Below, piece after piece: positions 45,779 to 55,374 of a stretch of DNA of 64,000 bases. The notes beneath the pieces are model-generated. The model was given only the letters and a program-made list of their open reading frames with translations. It had not been told where the DNA came from and made no database searches. The stretch is from Tubulanus polymorphus. Lineage: Eukaryota > Nemertea > Palaeonemertea > Tubulaniformes > Tubulanidae. The stretch covers positions 12,440,501 to 12,504,500 of the forward strand of contig NC_134031.1 in NCBI RefSeq assembly GCF_964204645.1, in the 5' to 3' direction. A program made the translations under genes and the position numbers. Within the stretch, counting starts at the first letter, position 1; every line of letters starts with the position of its first letter.

Positions 45779-46149
45779 AAACATAAAATCAATATCATCA
45801 AACTCGAAATCACTATTGGTTTCTTCTTTTTCATTTAATTGTTCTTGTATAATTTGTTTATGTTCTTCCATTTCATTTTTCTTATTTAAATAAAGTTCTA
45901 TCTTGTACCACATTTCATCTCGCTCTCTCTTTGTTTCTTTTTGTTCGTTAATTCATCAAATGGAATCATAATATCGATGTTTAAAAAATTTACAATCTTA
46001 TTTAAAAAGAATTCATAATTAATTAAATCTGTTCTATTATCCACATAATATCTTAATATTTTTTTGAATGTTTCTTTTATATTTTCCATATCTTCTTCTG
46101 TTAATTTAGGTTTTTTATAATAATCGTTAAATAATAAATATAAATACAT
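45776..46149 (-). pseudogene. unknown acidic/coiled protein (copy B)
   Basis: The minus-strand frame starts MYLYLLFNDYYKKPKLTEED and contains NIKETFKKILRYYVDNRTDL. One frameshift near 45940 continues it to an acidic end (DFEFDDIDFMF) whose stop overlaps the polymerase stop tail to tail. The ATG lacks the TAAATG context. No domain recognised. The region is missing in copy A. Confidence 0.5.
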
Positions 46150-46227
46150 TTTCTTTTCTTTTGTGTTACATGTTGATGGAATAATTGTTTTTATTATATC
46201 TTTCTTAGTTATTTAACCATTTTTATT

Positions 46228-47101
46228 TTATATCATTTTCATTTTTTCAAGCCATTGCTTATATTCTGGTGTATGATCTTCCATAGAAAATATCTTAAAA
46301 ATTTCATCTAGATATTTTGATTTTGGTTCTATAAGAATATCTCTAGTTTTTTCATCACCCCATAAATTCTTTTGCCATCCACATTCATTACAAAATATCA
46401 CAGGACCTTCTTGTCTTAAGTACTCATAAATACATTGTGGGCATTTTTTTCTATCATTTCTTGGTTATAGATCTTCATTTAGCTCTTGGTATTTACTAAC
46501 GTTTTCTTTATTTTTTATTGTTCTATTATGTAGATTTAAATTATTTGTTGTAATAATCAATTTACAATATTTACAATAATGTTTTTCTTACTAATTCATT
46601 ATATTGTTTTTCTAACTTTTCAACTGCTTCTTTATTATCTGGAAACGTTTTCTCATATTTTATTTTTTCTAATAAACTATTTTTTCTTTCATTGAATTCG
46701 GTTTCAAATTAATTAGAAATTTTATCTATATGTACTTTACGAAATTGATGATTCTCCCAATCTTCTATATTTTCAGGGTTATATTTTATTCGACAAGGCT
46801 CACAGAAATTATCTTTTATATTATCCTTATCATGGAATAAGAAAGGTCTTTTCCAAATAATTTCAGGTTCAACTTCAACAGAATTACTATTACTTTCGTT
46901 ACTATCAACATTAACCGTTGCGTCATTAATTTTACACTTCTCTGAATGTTTTTTAACATAATTTCTTGAGAATAATTTATTACAATTTGGGCAGTTAAAT
47001 TTAGGGGGTTTATAATTTTCATCATGTTTTCTCATATGTCGAACCATATTACTTTTTCTGAGAAGTTCGCCGCAAATTTCACATGCTATCTTCTCATCCA
47101 T
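46228..47101 (-). pseudogene. zinc-finger/zinc-ribbon protein (copy B)
   Basis: It starts in TAAATG and has two C2H2-like fingers, CEICGELLRKSNMVRHMRKH and CPNCNKLFSRNYVKKHSEKC, then CEPCRIKYN. An in-frame TAA near 46709 is followed by a coiled segment. A frameshift leads to another finger (HYCKYCKLIITTNNLNLHNR), a further stop and CPQC...FCNECGWQKNLWG, a zinc ribbon, before the end at 46228. It is probably a nucleic-acid-binding regulator, transcribed opposite to the rest of the element. Confidence 0.6.
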
Positions 47102-47170
47102 TTATTTAGGAAAGATTTTATTAAAATTAATTTTTAGTGATGAGCGATAATTTTTTTTATGTTATAAATA

Positions 47171-47917
47171 ATGGTAGAATTAAAAGAATACAGAATATTT
47201 GTTGATTCTAGAAGACTTACAAATTATAAATCACATAATTTACTAGTACAATTAGATAGAGAATTTAAGAATTGTGTAGATTTGAAATTAGTTAATGTAA
47301 GTTTATGTAATTCTTTTCATAATATATCGAATAAAAGTCTTGATCATTTAGCTTTTAAGATTCATGTTAGAAATTTGAATCAATGGTTTCATCTTTATCT
47401 AAAACCAGGATTATATAATTTAGAAACATTAGCGCAAGAAATTAATAGAAGAGCTCGTTTAAAAATAGGTGCAGCTGCTAGATTTGAATTAAATTTATTA
47501 AAAGTGATAGTTCGAATAAAATAAGAATAAAGTTAACTAATGAACAACATAGATTTCTAGTAAGAAAACCTTTAGCTAAACTGTTTGGAATTCTTCCAGA
47601 TAGAGATTATTCAAGTATCGAAACTTATACAAATTTAATGACTTTTACACACTTTTATATTTATTGCAATTTAATTGATCCTACAAAAACATTTGAAGCA
47701 ACTAAAGATACAATTTGTAATTCTAGTATATTTTACCATTGAAGAATGTTAAACGATTTGGAACTCAAATAAATTATAATTTAGCTGAGTGTGATTTTAA
47801 ACCTTGTATTTCACATTTCAATAATTTCAAATTAGAAGTAAGCATCATAATTGATACTTAATTGATTTGAATAACTTTCCTGTAATTTATGAATTAGTTA
47901 TAAGATGTAAAGAGTAA
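47171..47917 (+). pseudogene. penton-like minor capsid protein (copy B)
   Basis: The first 117 codons are open (YRIFVDSRRLTNYKSHNLLV, YLKPGLYNLETLAQEINRRA). Frameshifts near 47515, 47740 and 47860 lead to FLVRKPLAKLFGILPDRDYS, THFYIYCNLIDPT, ISHFNNFKLEVSIIIDT and PVIYELVIRCKE. I read this as the single-jelly-roll minor capsid/penton protein of the Polinton/adintovirus group. The identification rests on pattern memory and position between polymerase and the late genes. Only its last codons remain in copy A. Confidence 0.55.
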
Positions 47918-47933
47918 TTTTTCTGATATATAA

Positions 47934-48284
47934 ATGAATTTAACTGTTGGGTCGAGCATATGTTTTGGATTTGATTGTAAACGTGAGAAAGAAATGAAAT
48001 TTAACATTACTGATGTAATAACGCATATTAAAAATATTGTATTTTCTAATGAAACAACATTTGAGTATGAAAAAAACAATAGATAAAGAAACTTTAAATG
48101 TAGAAAAGTTAACTAATTTAATTAGAGAATCTTTAAGATTTTATGAATTAGTTGAAGATTTTATTATCGATGATATTAGAAAAATAATAATTGAAATATA
48201 TACAAATGAAACTATGAAATAAACGTTGAAATATTCATCACTAAGATAACTAAATATTTTGAAGATGGTAATTTTTTTGATTAA
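47934..48284 (+). pseudogene. homologue of the 119-aa protein (copy B)
   Basis: It starts MNLTVGSSICFGFDCKREKE in a TATAAATG context and matches 27518-27877 of copy A. A frameshift falls in the A-run near 48070 and another near 48215. Confidence 0.6.
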
Positions 48285-48287
48285 TAA

Positions 48288-48509
48288 ATGAGTGATAATA
48301 AGTGGATAATAACTGGATTATATAATGGAGCCTTACTATCAGTTGGAACTGTTGGTTATTCAATGGTATTAAAAAAAGTATTTAAAATGGGAAGTGTTAA
48401 TGTTGATAGATTTGATATAAATGATATCTTAAAATTAACATTAGCAGTTACTTTATCTAATTTAACTATTGATTATTTGGAAAAACAAAAATATATTCCT
48501 CCTATATAG
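48288..48509 (+). CDS. small conserved protein, 73 aa (copy B)
   Basis: Identical protein to 27296-27517 of copy A. The ATG lies in a TTTTTTTGATTAATAAATG context 3 bp after the previous stop. Confidence 0.65.
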   Translation: MSDNKWIITGLYNGALLSVGTVGYSMVLKKVFKMGSVNVDRFDINDILKLTLAVTLSNLTIDYLEKQKYIPPI

Positions 48510-48520
48510 GAAGTGCATAT

Positions 48521-48540
48521 TTTTTTTTACTAAATAAATG
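48521..48540 (+). promoter_or_regulatory. late-type start signal
   Basis: TTTTTTTTACTAAATAAATG combines a T-run and TAAATG before the 139-aa membrane protein. Confidence 0.55.
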
Positions 48541-48957
48541 GCTTCTGCAATTATAACTATCATAGGATCGGCAATTGTTAACGCTTTAGCATTTACTGGT
48601 GGTGGTTATTTATTCAAGCATATTGATAAAAGTGGTTCATCATCAGAACAAAAAAGACATAACTTAGCATTAGAGAAATATAATAAAGCTGCAGAAGAAT
48701 ATAGAGAAAAGAGGGAAAACTATATGGATTATATTAACAAAGAATTATATGATCAGAAGATTTCACATAGAGATTTTCAATCAGTTGATGATGCAATGAG
48801 TTTATATAACGCGGTAACCAATAAAGAAATATTACATCTATATAAACCTAAATTATCAGATTATTATACCCCAAGTAAAGAACAACATTTATATGAAATA
48901 AGGATTTTAGGTGAAACAGTTATTGTTATATTTGTAGCATATAAATTTACTAATTAG
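48538..48957 (+). CDS. membrane protein with central coiled coil, 139 aa (copy B)
   Basis: N-terminal hydrophobic segment ASAIITIIGSAIVNALAFTG, central helix (KRHNLALEKYNKAAEEYREK) and C-terminal hydrophobic segment (GETVIVIFVAYKF). Homologous to 26852-27271. Unknown role. Confidence 0.65.
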   Translation: MASAIITIIGSAIVNALAFTGGGYLFKHIDKSGSSSEQKRHNLALEKYNKAAEEYREKRENYMDYINKELYDQKISHRDFQSVDDAMSLYNAVTNKEILHLYKPKLSDYYTPSKEQHLYEIRILGETVIVIFVAYKFTN

Positions 48958-48960
48958 TAA

Positions 48961-48980
48961 TTTTTTTTGTTAAATAAATG
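48961..48980 (+). promoter_or_regulatory. late-type start signal
   Basis: TTTTTTTTGTTAAATAAATG precedes the 150-aa membrane protein. Confidence 0.55.
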
Positions 48981-49430
48981 GATGATAAAGTTGATAATAT
49001 TGATATTATTCCTCATGATATAAATAAAACTAAATTAAAAATATATTTAGAAAAACAAATATTAGAATTTGAAAGTGACTTAAAGATAAAAAAGAAAAAA
49101 TATTTAAAAAGTAAAATTATATATTATTTTATTATCAGTGGTTCAGTTACAATTAGTTCTGTAATAACATTTCTATCAATATTCAGTCCATTAACACCTT
49201 TAGCTATATCAATTGGCGTGCTAGGATTATCATCAAGTGTTTTAACTGGTATAAGTTCAAAATTAAATATAAAAAGTAATAAAGAAAAAATTAAAACTAA
49301 TATAAAAGAAATTAATAAATTAAAAAATACATTAGATTATATTATAAAATGGCCATATAAATGGCGTTTAAATGGCCATATAACAGTTGAAGAACAAGAT
49401 AAATTATTAAAAGAATTAATAAATAATTAA
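48978..49430 (+). CDS. two-helix membrane protein, 150 aa (copy B)
   Basis: Homologous to 26398-26832 of copy A with the same two hydrophobic segments (YYFIISGSVTISSVITFL and LAISIGVLGLSSSVL). It carries a short in-frame insertion around 49348-49378 containing two direct GGCCATATAA copies, absent from copy A. Confidence 0.6.
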   Translation: MDDKVDNIDIIPHDINKTKLKIYLEKQILEFESDLKIKKKKYLKSKIIYYFIISGSVTISSVITFLSIFSPLTPLAISIGVLGLSSSVLTGISSKLNIKSNKEKIKTNIKEINKLKNTLDYIIKWPYKWRLNGHITVEEQDKLLKELINN

Positions 49431-49446
49431 TGTTTTTATTATATAA

Positions 49447-49860
49447 ATGGCAATTAGTTTTCCAAAAGCTTTTCAATGTAATAAATCAATTAAATATAAT
49501 ATTCCAGCAATAGATTTTAATAAAGATATTTCATATAGAAATGAAGTTTTAGATTCATTAACTAATTTAGAAATTTATGTTACTGAATCACAGTTCTTTA
49601 TTTCTAAAATGGAAAATATATTTAATACATATGAAGTTACTTTTACTTTAAAATATTTATGGGAACTATCTAAAAAATCTGCTGCAGCATTACCCAGAGT
49701 TATTGCATCAATTGTTGGTTTTATATTGAAATCTGCTGGGAATATTCTTAACTTTGCTGCTGAACATATTATTTTATTTTTAATTACAGTTGTAAGTGCA
49801 ATTATTTTTGGGTTAGTGAATATGATATCAAAAATATCAAGTAAACATAATAAAAAATAA
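49447..49860 (+). CDS. deletion-created fusion protein, 137 aa (copy B)
   Basis: The first ~67 residues match the 74-aa protein at 26157-26381 (KMENIFNTYEVTFT). The rest matches the C-terminus of the coiled-coil membrane protein (KKSAAALPRVIASIVGFILK) and continues into a hydrophobic end (IILFLITVVSAIIFGLVNMI). The junction near 49648 removed about 2.4 kb, including the 354-aa gene. The frame stayed open across the junction. Whether it is expressed is unknown. Confidence 0.7.
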   Translation: MAISFPKAFQCNKSIKYNIPAIDFNKDISYRNEVLDSLTNLEIYVTESQFFISKMENIFNTYEVTFTLKYLWELSKKSAAALPRVIASIVGFILKSAGNILNFAAEHIILFLITVVSAIIFGLVNMISKISSKHNKK

Positions 49861-49868
49861 ATAATTGA

Positions 49869-49886
49869 TTTTTTGTTAGATAAATG
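49869..49886 (+). promoter_or_regulatory. late-type start signal, major capsid
   Basis: TTTTTTGTTAGATAAATG precedes the capsid gene. Confidence 0.55.
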
Positions 49887-51131
49887 AGTGGGAGTTATAT
49901 AAGTCCTTCTAAGAATTCTAGAATATCTAATGCTATTAAAGCAGAAAGATCTCATCATAGAATTACTCATAATCCTTCTAATATTAATCCCGATGAAACT
50001 TTATACGTTAGAATCCCTAGATAAACACAAAATACTTTTTATGTTCCAAATAGTATTTATTTATCAGCTGATATAAAAGTAACTGGTAATAATAATAATT
50101 ATGTTGTTGATAATGTTGGAAGATATTTGATTAAAAAATTAACTATAAAGATTGGTCCAGAAACAGTTTTCTCATTAGATGATTATAATTTATTTACGCA
50201 TTATAAACATTTATGGTTAACTAAAGAAAACAGAAATAATATGATATTTCAAGGCATCCAATCAGAAAACCAAAATAAATTAAGATCTGAAGCCAATAAT
50301 GCAGTAGTAACTAATGACGTAGATAATTTGATTAAAAAGATTTATGGAAGCAAATATAAAATTCCATTAGATTTTGAATTGATAAATAATAATGCGCCTT
50401 TATATAAATACGCAATTCAAGAAGATGTTATATTCGAAATAACATTTGCTCCTGTTAATGAAATTGTAATATCTAGCGTTAATAAAGATATGAGTTATAA
50501 ATTATCGAATATATGTTTAGAATATGATACAGTAACTGATGAAAATATTTCAAGTTTAATTCAAACTAAATACAATCAAGCATTTTCATTATTATATGAT
50601 TATATTGATAAATTTAAAACCGTAACTATTAATGCAAATGATGAAATAATTAATGAGAATATTAACTTCCCAAAAAGATCTATTAAAGGTATATTGATAT
50701 TTTTTACCATTGCAACATATTCTAATGGCGTAATTAATGTTGATAATTATTATAATCCTGAAATGACAAAAGTAGAAATAACTATCGAAGGAATAGCAAA
50801 TAAAATATTTTGTCAAGGAATGAGAATGATAGATCAATGGCCAGAAATTAGAAAACATTTTATGAATGAAAAAGTAAAATCATCTGAAAATTGTAATATT
50901 AATCAAATTGATTATTATACCGGCAATAAATATGCATTATGGTTAGATTTCAGAACAACTGAAGATAATTTATTACATGGTTCTGGGAAAAAACTACAGA
51001 ACACTAAAGATGGAATACAATTATTCATGAAAAAGAAAAAAGGAAGTTTAAATTTCAAAATGCACATTTATATTATATCTGACGCGCAATTAAATATTGT
51101 AAATTCTCAATTAGATAGTATTCAATATTAG
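49884..51131 (+). pseudogene. major capsid protein (copy B)
   Basis: The N-terminus is SGSYISPSKNSRISNAIKAE. One TAA at about 50022 replaces the Leu codon of copy A. From there the frame is open to the end, about 415 codons in all. Blocks: PLDFELINNNAPLYKYAI, DVIFEITFAPVNEIVISS, NFPKRSIKGILIFFTIATYS, YYNPEMTKVEITIEGIANKI and ALWLDFRTTEDNLLHGSG. The size and block order fit the double-jelly-roll capsid protein of the group. With a single stop it is the least damaged capsid gene here. Confidence 0.75.
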
Positions 51132-51191
51132 AAATATTAATTAGAAAGTATTCAACATTAGAAGTATAAAGTTAAAATTAACGATATATAA

Positions 51192-52316
51192 ATGGGGGAT
51201 AAAAAACTCCTAATACTAAAGAACAACATTTAAGAAATCTATATTACAACCCTGAGAGTTCGGTTGCTTATTCTTCTACCAAAAATATATGGCGTCAAGT
51301 AAAACAAGATAAATTATATAAGACAATCCCACAAAATTTAGTTAAGTATAAAGATATAAATGAATTTATGTTAGAACAACCAACATATACAACACATAAA
51401 AAAATTGTTAGAAAATATAAAACTCGTAAAACTATCGTAAGTTATGTAGATCAACATTGGCAAGGAGATTTAATTGATATGAAAAATTTTAAGAAAGATA
51501 ATGATGATTATTGGTGGACATTGAATATAATTGATATTTTTAGTCGTTATGTATGGAGCTTCCCACTTTATAGAAAAGATGCTGCACAAACATCACATGT
51601 TTTAAGAAAATTTCTTTCGGATGATAAACTAAAACCAGAAAAATACAATTTGATGATGGAAAAGAATTTGATAATTCACTTGTTCATGAACTCTTAGATA
51701 ATCATAATATTAAATATTTTTCAACAAAATCGGATATAAAAGCAGCAGTTGTTGAACGATTTAATAGAACATTAAGAACAAGAATGTGGAAATATTTTAC
51801 AGCAAATAATACTTTTAAATGGATTGATGTTTTACCAAAATTGATAGAAGGATATAATAATTCTTATCATTCTTCTATTGGAATGAAACCTATCGATGCT
51901 AGAAAACCTGAAAAGCTGAAATTGTTTGGAATAATTTATATGGGGTATTTCTTGTAGATGATTTTGGTGAACCTAAATTTAAAGTTGGTCAAAATGTTAG
52001 AATTTCTAAATATAAAAAGATATTTGATAAAGGATACGATCGAAATTTTACTAGGGAAATATATAAAATAAAAAAGGTAATAACAACAAAACCATATGTC
52101 TATAAATTAGAAGATTTAGATGGTGAAGAAGTTGATGGGTATTTTTATGAAGAAGAATTGAGTTTAACTACTGAAAATCTAGAACAAGAATATAAAATTG
52201 AAAAAGTATTAAAAACAAAAACTGTTAAATATAAAAAATATTCTTTAGTAAAATGGGCAAGATGGCCAGATAAATTCAATGAATGGATATTATCAAGTAA
52301 AATTAAAAATATATAA
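51192..52316 (+). pseudogene. retrovirus-like integrase with chromodomain (copy B)
   Basis: The ATG lies in a TATAAATG context; an A-run shift follows immediately. The core has HWQGDLIDMKNF (first Asp), IIDIFSRYVWSFPL, FDDGKEFDN in the shifted frame (second Asp) and VVERFNRTLRTRMWKYF (Glu), so the DDE triad is readable. Frameshifts are near 51645 and 51915. The C-terminus has KVGQNVRISKYKKIF, YKLEDLDGEEVDGYFYEEEL and a chromodomain-like end (YSLVKWARWPDKFNEWILSS). The stop abuts the ATPase. Confidence 0.8.
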
Positions 52317-52769
52317 ATAAATAAGGAATCATTTATATTTGAACCTCATAACATGTTAATTTCTAGCGTAACAAATTGTGGAAAAACTTATTTTATATTA
52401 AATTTATTAGAAACTATTTATAAAAACTATTTTGATAATATAGTATTATTTTGTCCAGATATGGATTAAATAAAACTTATGATAGAAATATTACTAGAAA
52501 TAATAAATTTATTATATTAGATCCTAAAACAGTTTAAAAAAATTTAAATAATTGTATTAAAATAGCAATTGATATTTATAAAGGATCAAATACGTTATTC
52601 ATTATAGATGATTGTGCTAATCTACATGATTCAAAAATTAGAGAGAGTGAGTTATGTTATTTAGCTTTCTCTGGGAGACATTTTGGGATAACAACATGGG
52701 TTTTAAATCAAAAATTCAATTGTTGAAGATTTTAGGGAGAATATAAGATTTCTAGTTTTATTTTATAAC
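52317..52769 (+). pseudogene. A32-type packaging ATPase, truncated (copy B)
   Basis: The start codon has changed from ATG to ATA. Walker A is SVTNCGKTYF and Walker B is TLFIIDDCANL. There is a frameshift near 52460, an in-frame TAA after LDPKTV, and another shift near 52722. The gene ends at NIRFLVLFYN, where the palindrome at 52770 starts. Copy C shows ~40 further residues. Confidence 0.8.
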
Positions 52770-53173
52770 AGTAATAGGGGTAATGGGCTTTCAAATCAAA
52801 GGTCGAACGGTCGAGTTCATTAAAAAACAAAATATTAAAAGTAATTTAAAACTATAATATATTTTCATAACCGTGTGCATTTCATATTATAACTAAATAT
52901 TTATTCTAAGATATTAATAATTTTAATTTTAAAAGCATATTGTATTAAATCAATTTGTCGCTCCGCTTCGCTACCGCTCCGCGACCAATTGATTTATTAC
53001 AATACACAAATTCATAATCAAATATATTTTAATAATTATTATTATTCTATTATTCAACTGAAATGCACACGGTTATGAAAATATATCATAGTTTTAAATT
53101 ACTTTTAATATTTGTTTTTAATGAACTCGACCATTCAACCTTTAACCTGAAAGCCCATTACCCCTATTACTCT
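52770..53173. repeat. 404-bp palindrome between copies B and C
   Basis: The outer arms of about 120 bp are nearly perfect: AGTAATAGGGGTAATGGGCT, then AAAGGTCGAACGGTCGAGTT and CATAACCGTGTGCATTTCA, mirrored at 53060-53173. The inner arms 52939-52961 and 52981-53003 (ATTGTATTAAATCAATTTGT and complement) close on a GC-rich 19-nt loop. It begins exactly where the copy B ATPase stops matching. Confidence 0.85.
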
Positions 53174-53404
53174 TAAAATAATCATATACATGAATAACAT
53201 TTAAATTGACAGATTATTCAATATAAAAGTGTAAGCTCTTATAGAATAGATATATAGATATATTTTAAACATTATTTCAATATTTATATTTGTATGAGTT
53301 AGATTTTTATACATTAAAAGTGTTAGTAAAGTGTGATTGAAATAATACATGATATAAATCATTGAACTTCTAAAATCAATTTAGTAAAAAAATATGTATA
53401 ATAA
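53174..53404 (+). promoter_or_regulatory. copy C leader
   Basis: CTTAAAATAATCATATACAT follows the palindrome and a TTAGTAAAGTGTGATTGAAA block lies near 53323, as in E1 (37310-37330). Strongly AT-rich. Confidence 0.5.
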
Positions 53405-53965
53405 ATGGAACCAGAACAACCACAAACTATCAATATTACAAATAACACTGGTGTCATAAACATATACTACAAGAAGTGTTCTAAATGTGAATTAGATAAA
53501 TTAGCTTTAACAGAATTTAGTAAGCGTAAGATTAGCAAAGATGGTTTTCAATATTGCTGTAAAACTTGTACTAAACTATATACCAAACAATACCGAGAAG
53601 ATAATATAGAACATTATAATTATTATATGGCAGAATATATGAGAGTAAGATATCAAACAGATCTTAATTTTAGATTGAAACAATGCTTAAGGACTAGATT
53701 AACACAATTATTCAACAAAGAAACGCATTCAGAAACACTATCTAATTTATTGGGTTGTTCAGATGAATTTCTCAAATCATGGATAATATATCAATTCGAT
53801 GATAAAATGAATATAGATAATTATGGTGAATACTTTCATATTGATCACGTGTTGCCGATTTCTAAAATTGACATGAGTGATGATTATAATAAAGAACTTA
53901 TTTGGAATTGGAAGAATCTAAAACCTTTAGAAAAGAAGGAAAACATAATTAAATCTAATAACTAG
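53405..53965 (+). CDS. HNH endonuclease with zinc cluster, 186 aa
   Basis: Cys pairs at residues 25/28 (CSKCE) and 51-55 (YCCKTC) probably bind zinc. The HNH core is FHIDHVLPISK (residues 144-154) and NWKNLKPLEKKENI (168-181). The reading frame is uninterrupted with a start in AATAAATG. The type is common in large DNA viruses and phages as a homing or recombination nuclease. It is placed first in the element, directly after the palindrome, so a role in element mobility or replication is possible but inferred. Confidence 0.75.
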   Translation: MEPEQPQTINITNNTGVINIYYKKCSKCELDKLALTEFSKRKISKDGFQYCCKTCTKLYTKQYREDNIEHYNYYMAEYMRVRYQTDLNFRLKQCLRTRLTQLFNKETHSETLSNLLGCSDEFLKSWIIYQFDDKMNIDNYGEYFHIDHVLPISKIDMSDDYNKELIWNWKNLKPLEKKENIIKSNN

Positions 53966-55031
53966 ATTTACAGTTATATTTAAATCTACTGGATAAAGCA
54001 AAGACATTTGTTGAATTATGGAATAGTATTTCACAGAATCAACCGCATTCTGAGGTTTTAATCAGTGGTTAGAAAGCTGGCAATTCTATTTGAGCTTTGT
54101 ATGTCTATAATACATAGCTTTTGCTTACTACTAAAGCATATGTTGCCAAATATATCTTGTTTTCAATTCTAAAGAATTAATTAACTTCATCATAAAGGAA
54201 CATCTGTTACAATCCAGGCACACAGAAATAATTAGTTTGGTCGAACGTGTGCCACGTCGGCAGTTAGAAATCAACATTCACATACATAGTACGTATTGGA
54301 TATTCTCTCTCAAAACACAGTTTACAGTTCTAAATCTAAATGTAAGCACATATATTATGAAGTAAGGGAACCTTTAAACATATTTAAGTACAGTAATTCA
54401 TTTTCACGACATCTTTTAGATTAAAATGGAATACAAAGATGAACCAGAAATTCTAAGCCAACCATCGGAAAAGGAACTAATGCTGCTGGATAGTGAAACT
54501 CGGGAATCAATAGAAATGGAGGATGAAACTCTCGTAACACACTGAAGGTCTTTGTAATATAGATATCAAAAAATGTAATCTCGATTGTATATATCTGTTT
54601 TAATATTGTATTGTTTACTGTTAACTAAGTATTCCGCAATAACCGGTCCGATTGAACCGCTTTTCTATTGTTCTCCATTGTTCTATTATTGATCGTTGTT
54701 AATGGCGGCGGTTGTTCTGTATTGATTGTTTACTGTTAACTAAGTATTGCGCAATAACCGGTCCGATTGGACCGCTTTTCTATTGTTCTCCATTGTTCTA
54801 TTATTGATCGTTGTTGACTGAAACAGCTGCTCAATATTGATTGGTTACATTTCTATGTTTGAATGTTGTAGTTTACAGAATAAAAATATAACTGTGTATT
54901 GCGCAATAACCGGTCCGATTGAACCGCTTTTCGATTGTTCTCCATTGTTCTATTATCGATCGCTAAAATTTGTATAATAAATATATGTGTTTATGAAATT
55001 GTAATTCCACCAGTCGTTTCTTTGAATTTAC
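53966..55031. other. foreign insert within copy C
   Basis: The composition is less AT-rich than the element. It holds a 39-codon frame at 54426-54545 (MEYKDEPEILSQPSEKELML), possibly the start of a lost coding region, and the repeat at 54629-54990. No other gene is supported. Confidence 0.4.
54629..54990 (+). repeat. three copies of a GCAATAACCGGTCCGATTG block
   Basis: GTATT(C/G)CGCAATAACCGG followed by CCGCTTTTCTATTGTTCTCC begins at 54629, 54744 and 54896. The first two form a ~115-bp tandem and the third is spaced further. Confidence 0.8.
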
Positions 55032-55344
55032 TTCAGTTTGAGGATTTATTATCGAGGATCCGAAATGACTTATCTGGACAGTTATAATTACTGCTCCTAA
55101 TAGATAGACAATAGTAGTGAGATATTAAATCCTAATTTAAATAAAATATAATAAAAAAACAATAACTTCAACTAGCTAGTGAATTCTATTATATTTTTAA
55201 TATTTTCTTTTCAAAAAGAGAATACTTTATATTTTGAATAGATTCAAATAGAAATTCTTTAAATTCAAATAGCTAGTATCAGTAGTCAATACTAGAATTC
55301 TATAACTTTAACTATCAAGTATCATTTGAAGAATACTTATAATA

Positions 55345-55374
55345 TTTTTTTGCTTTTTTTCTCTAATATAAATG
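55345..55374 (+). promoter_or_regulatory. late-type start signal
   Basis: Two T7 runs (55345-55351 and 55354-55360) followed by CTCTAATATAAATG, whose TAAATG holds the start codon. Repeated at 56841-56870. Confidence 0.55.

Larger units (their letters stand above)
42542..52769 (+). mobile_element. Polinton/adintovirus-like element, copy B (degenerate)
   Basis: Plus-strand order: polymerase B with intein, two minus-strand genes, penton-like gene, four small genes, a deletion-fused gene, major capsid, integrase and ATPase. The start palindrome and leader are present. The 3' end is cut inside the ATPase gene at 52769, where the next palindrome begins. It is an inverted relative of copy A and shares with it the TAA after the zinc-finger region, the polymerase/intein junction and the stop inside the intein. 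It has private deletions of ~1.4 kb (polymerase) and ~2.4 kb (structural genes). Confidence 0.85.

Noticed and set aside
45898-46149. Considered as an intact 83-aa gene
   Set aside because: A one-base shift restores a longer acidic C-terminus ending at 45776, so it is better read as a frameshifted gene.
20947-52769. Possible stop-codon reassignment, because many TAA codons lie inside otherwise conserved frames
   Set aside because: The TAAs replace different residues (Leu, Glu, Lys, Ser) between copies and occur with frameshifts and deletions; ordinary decay explains them.
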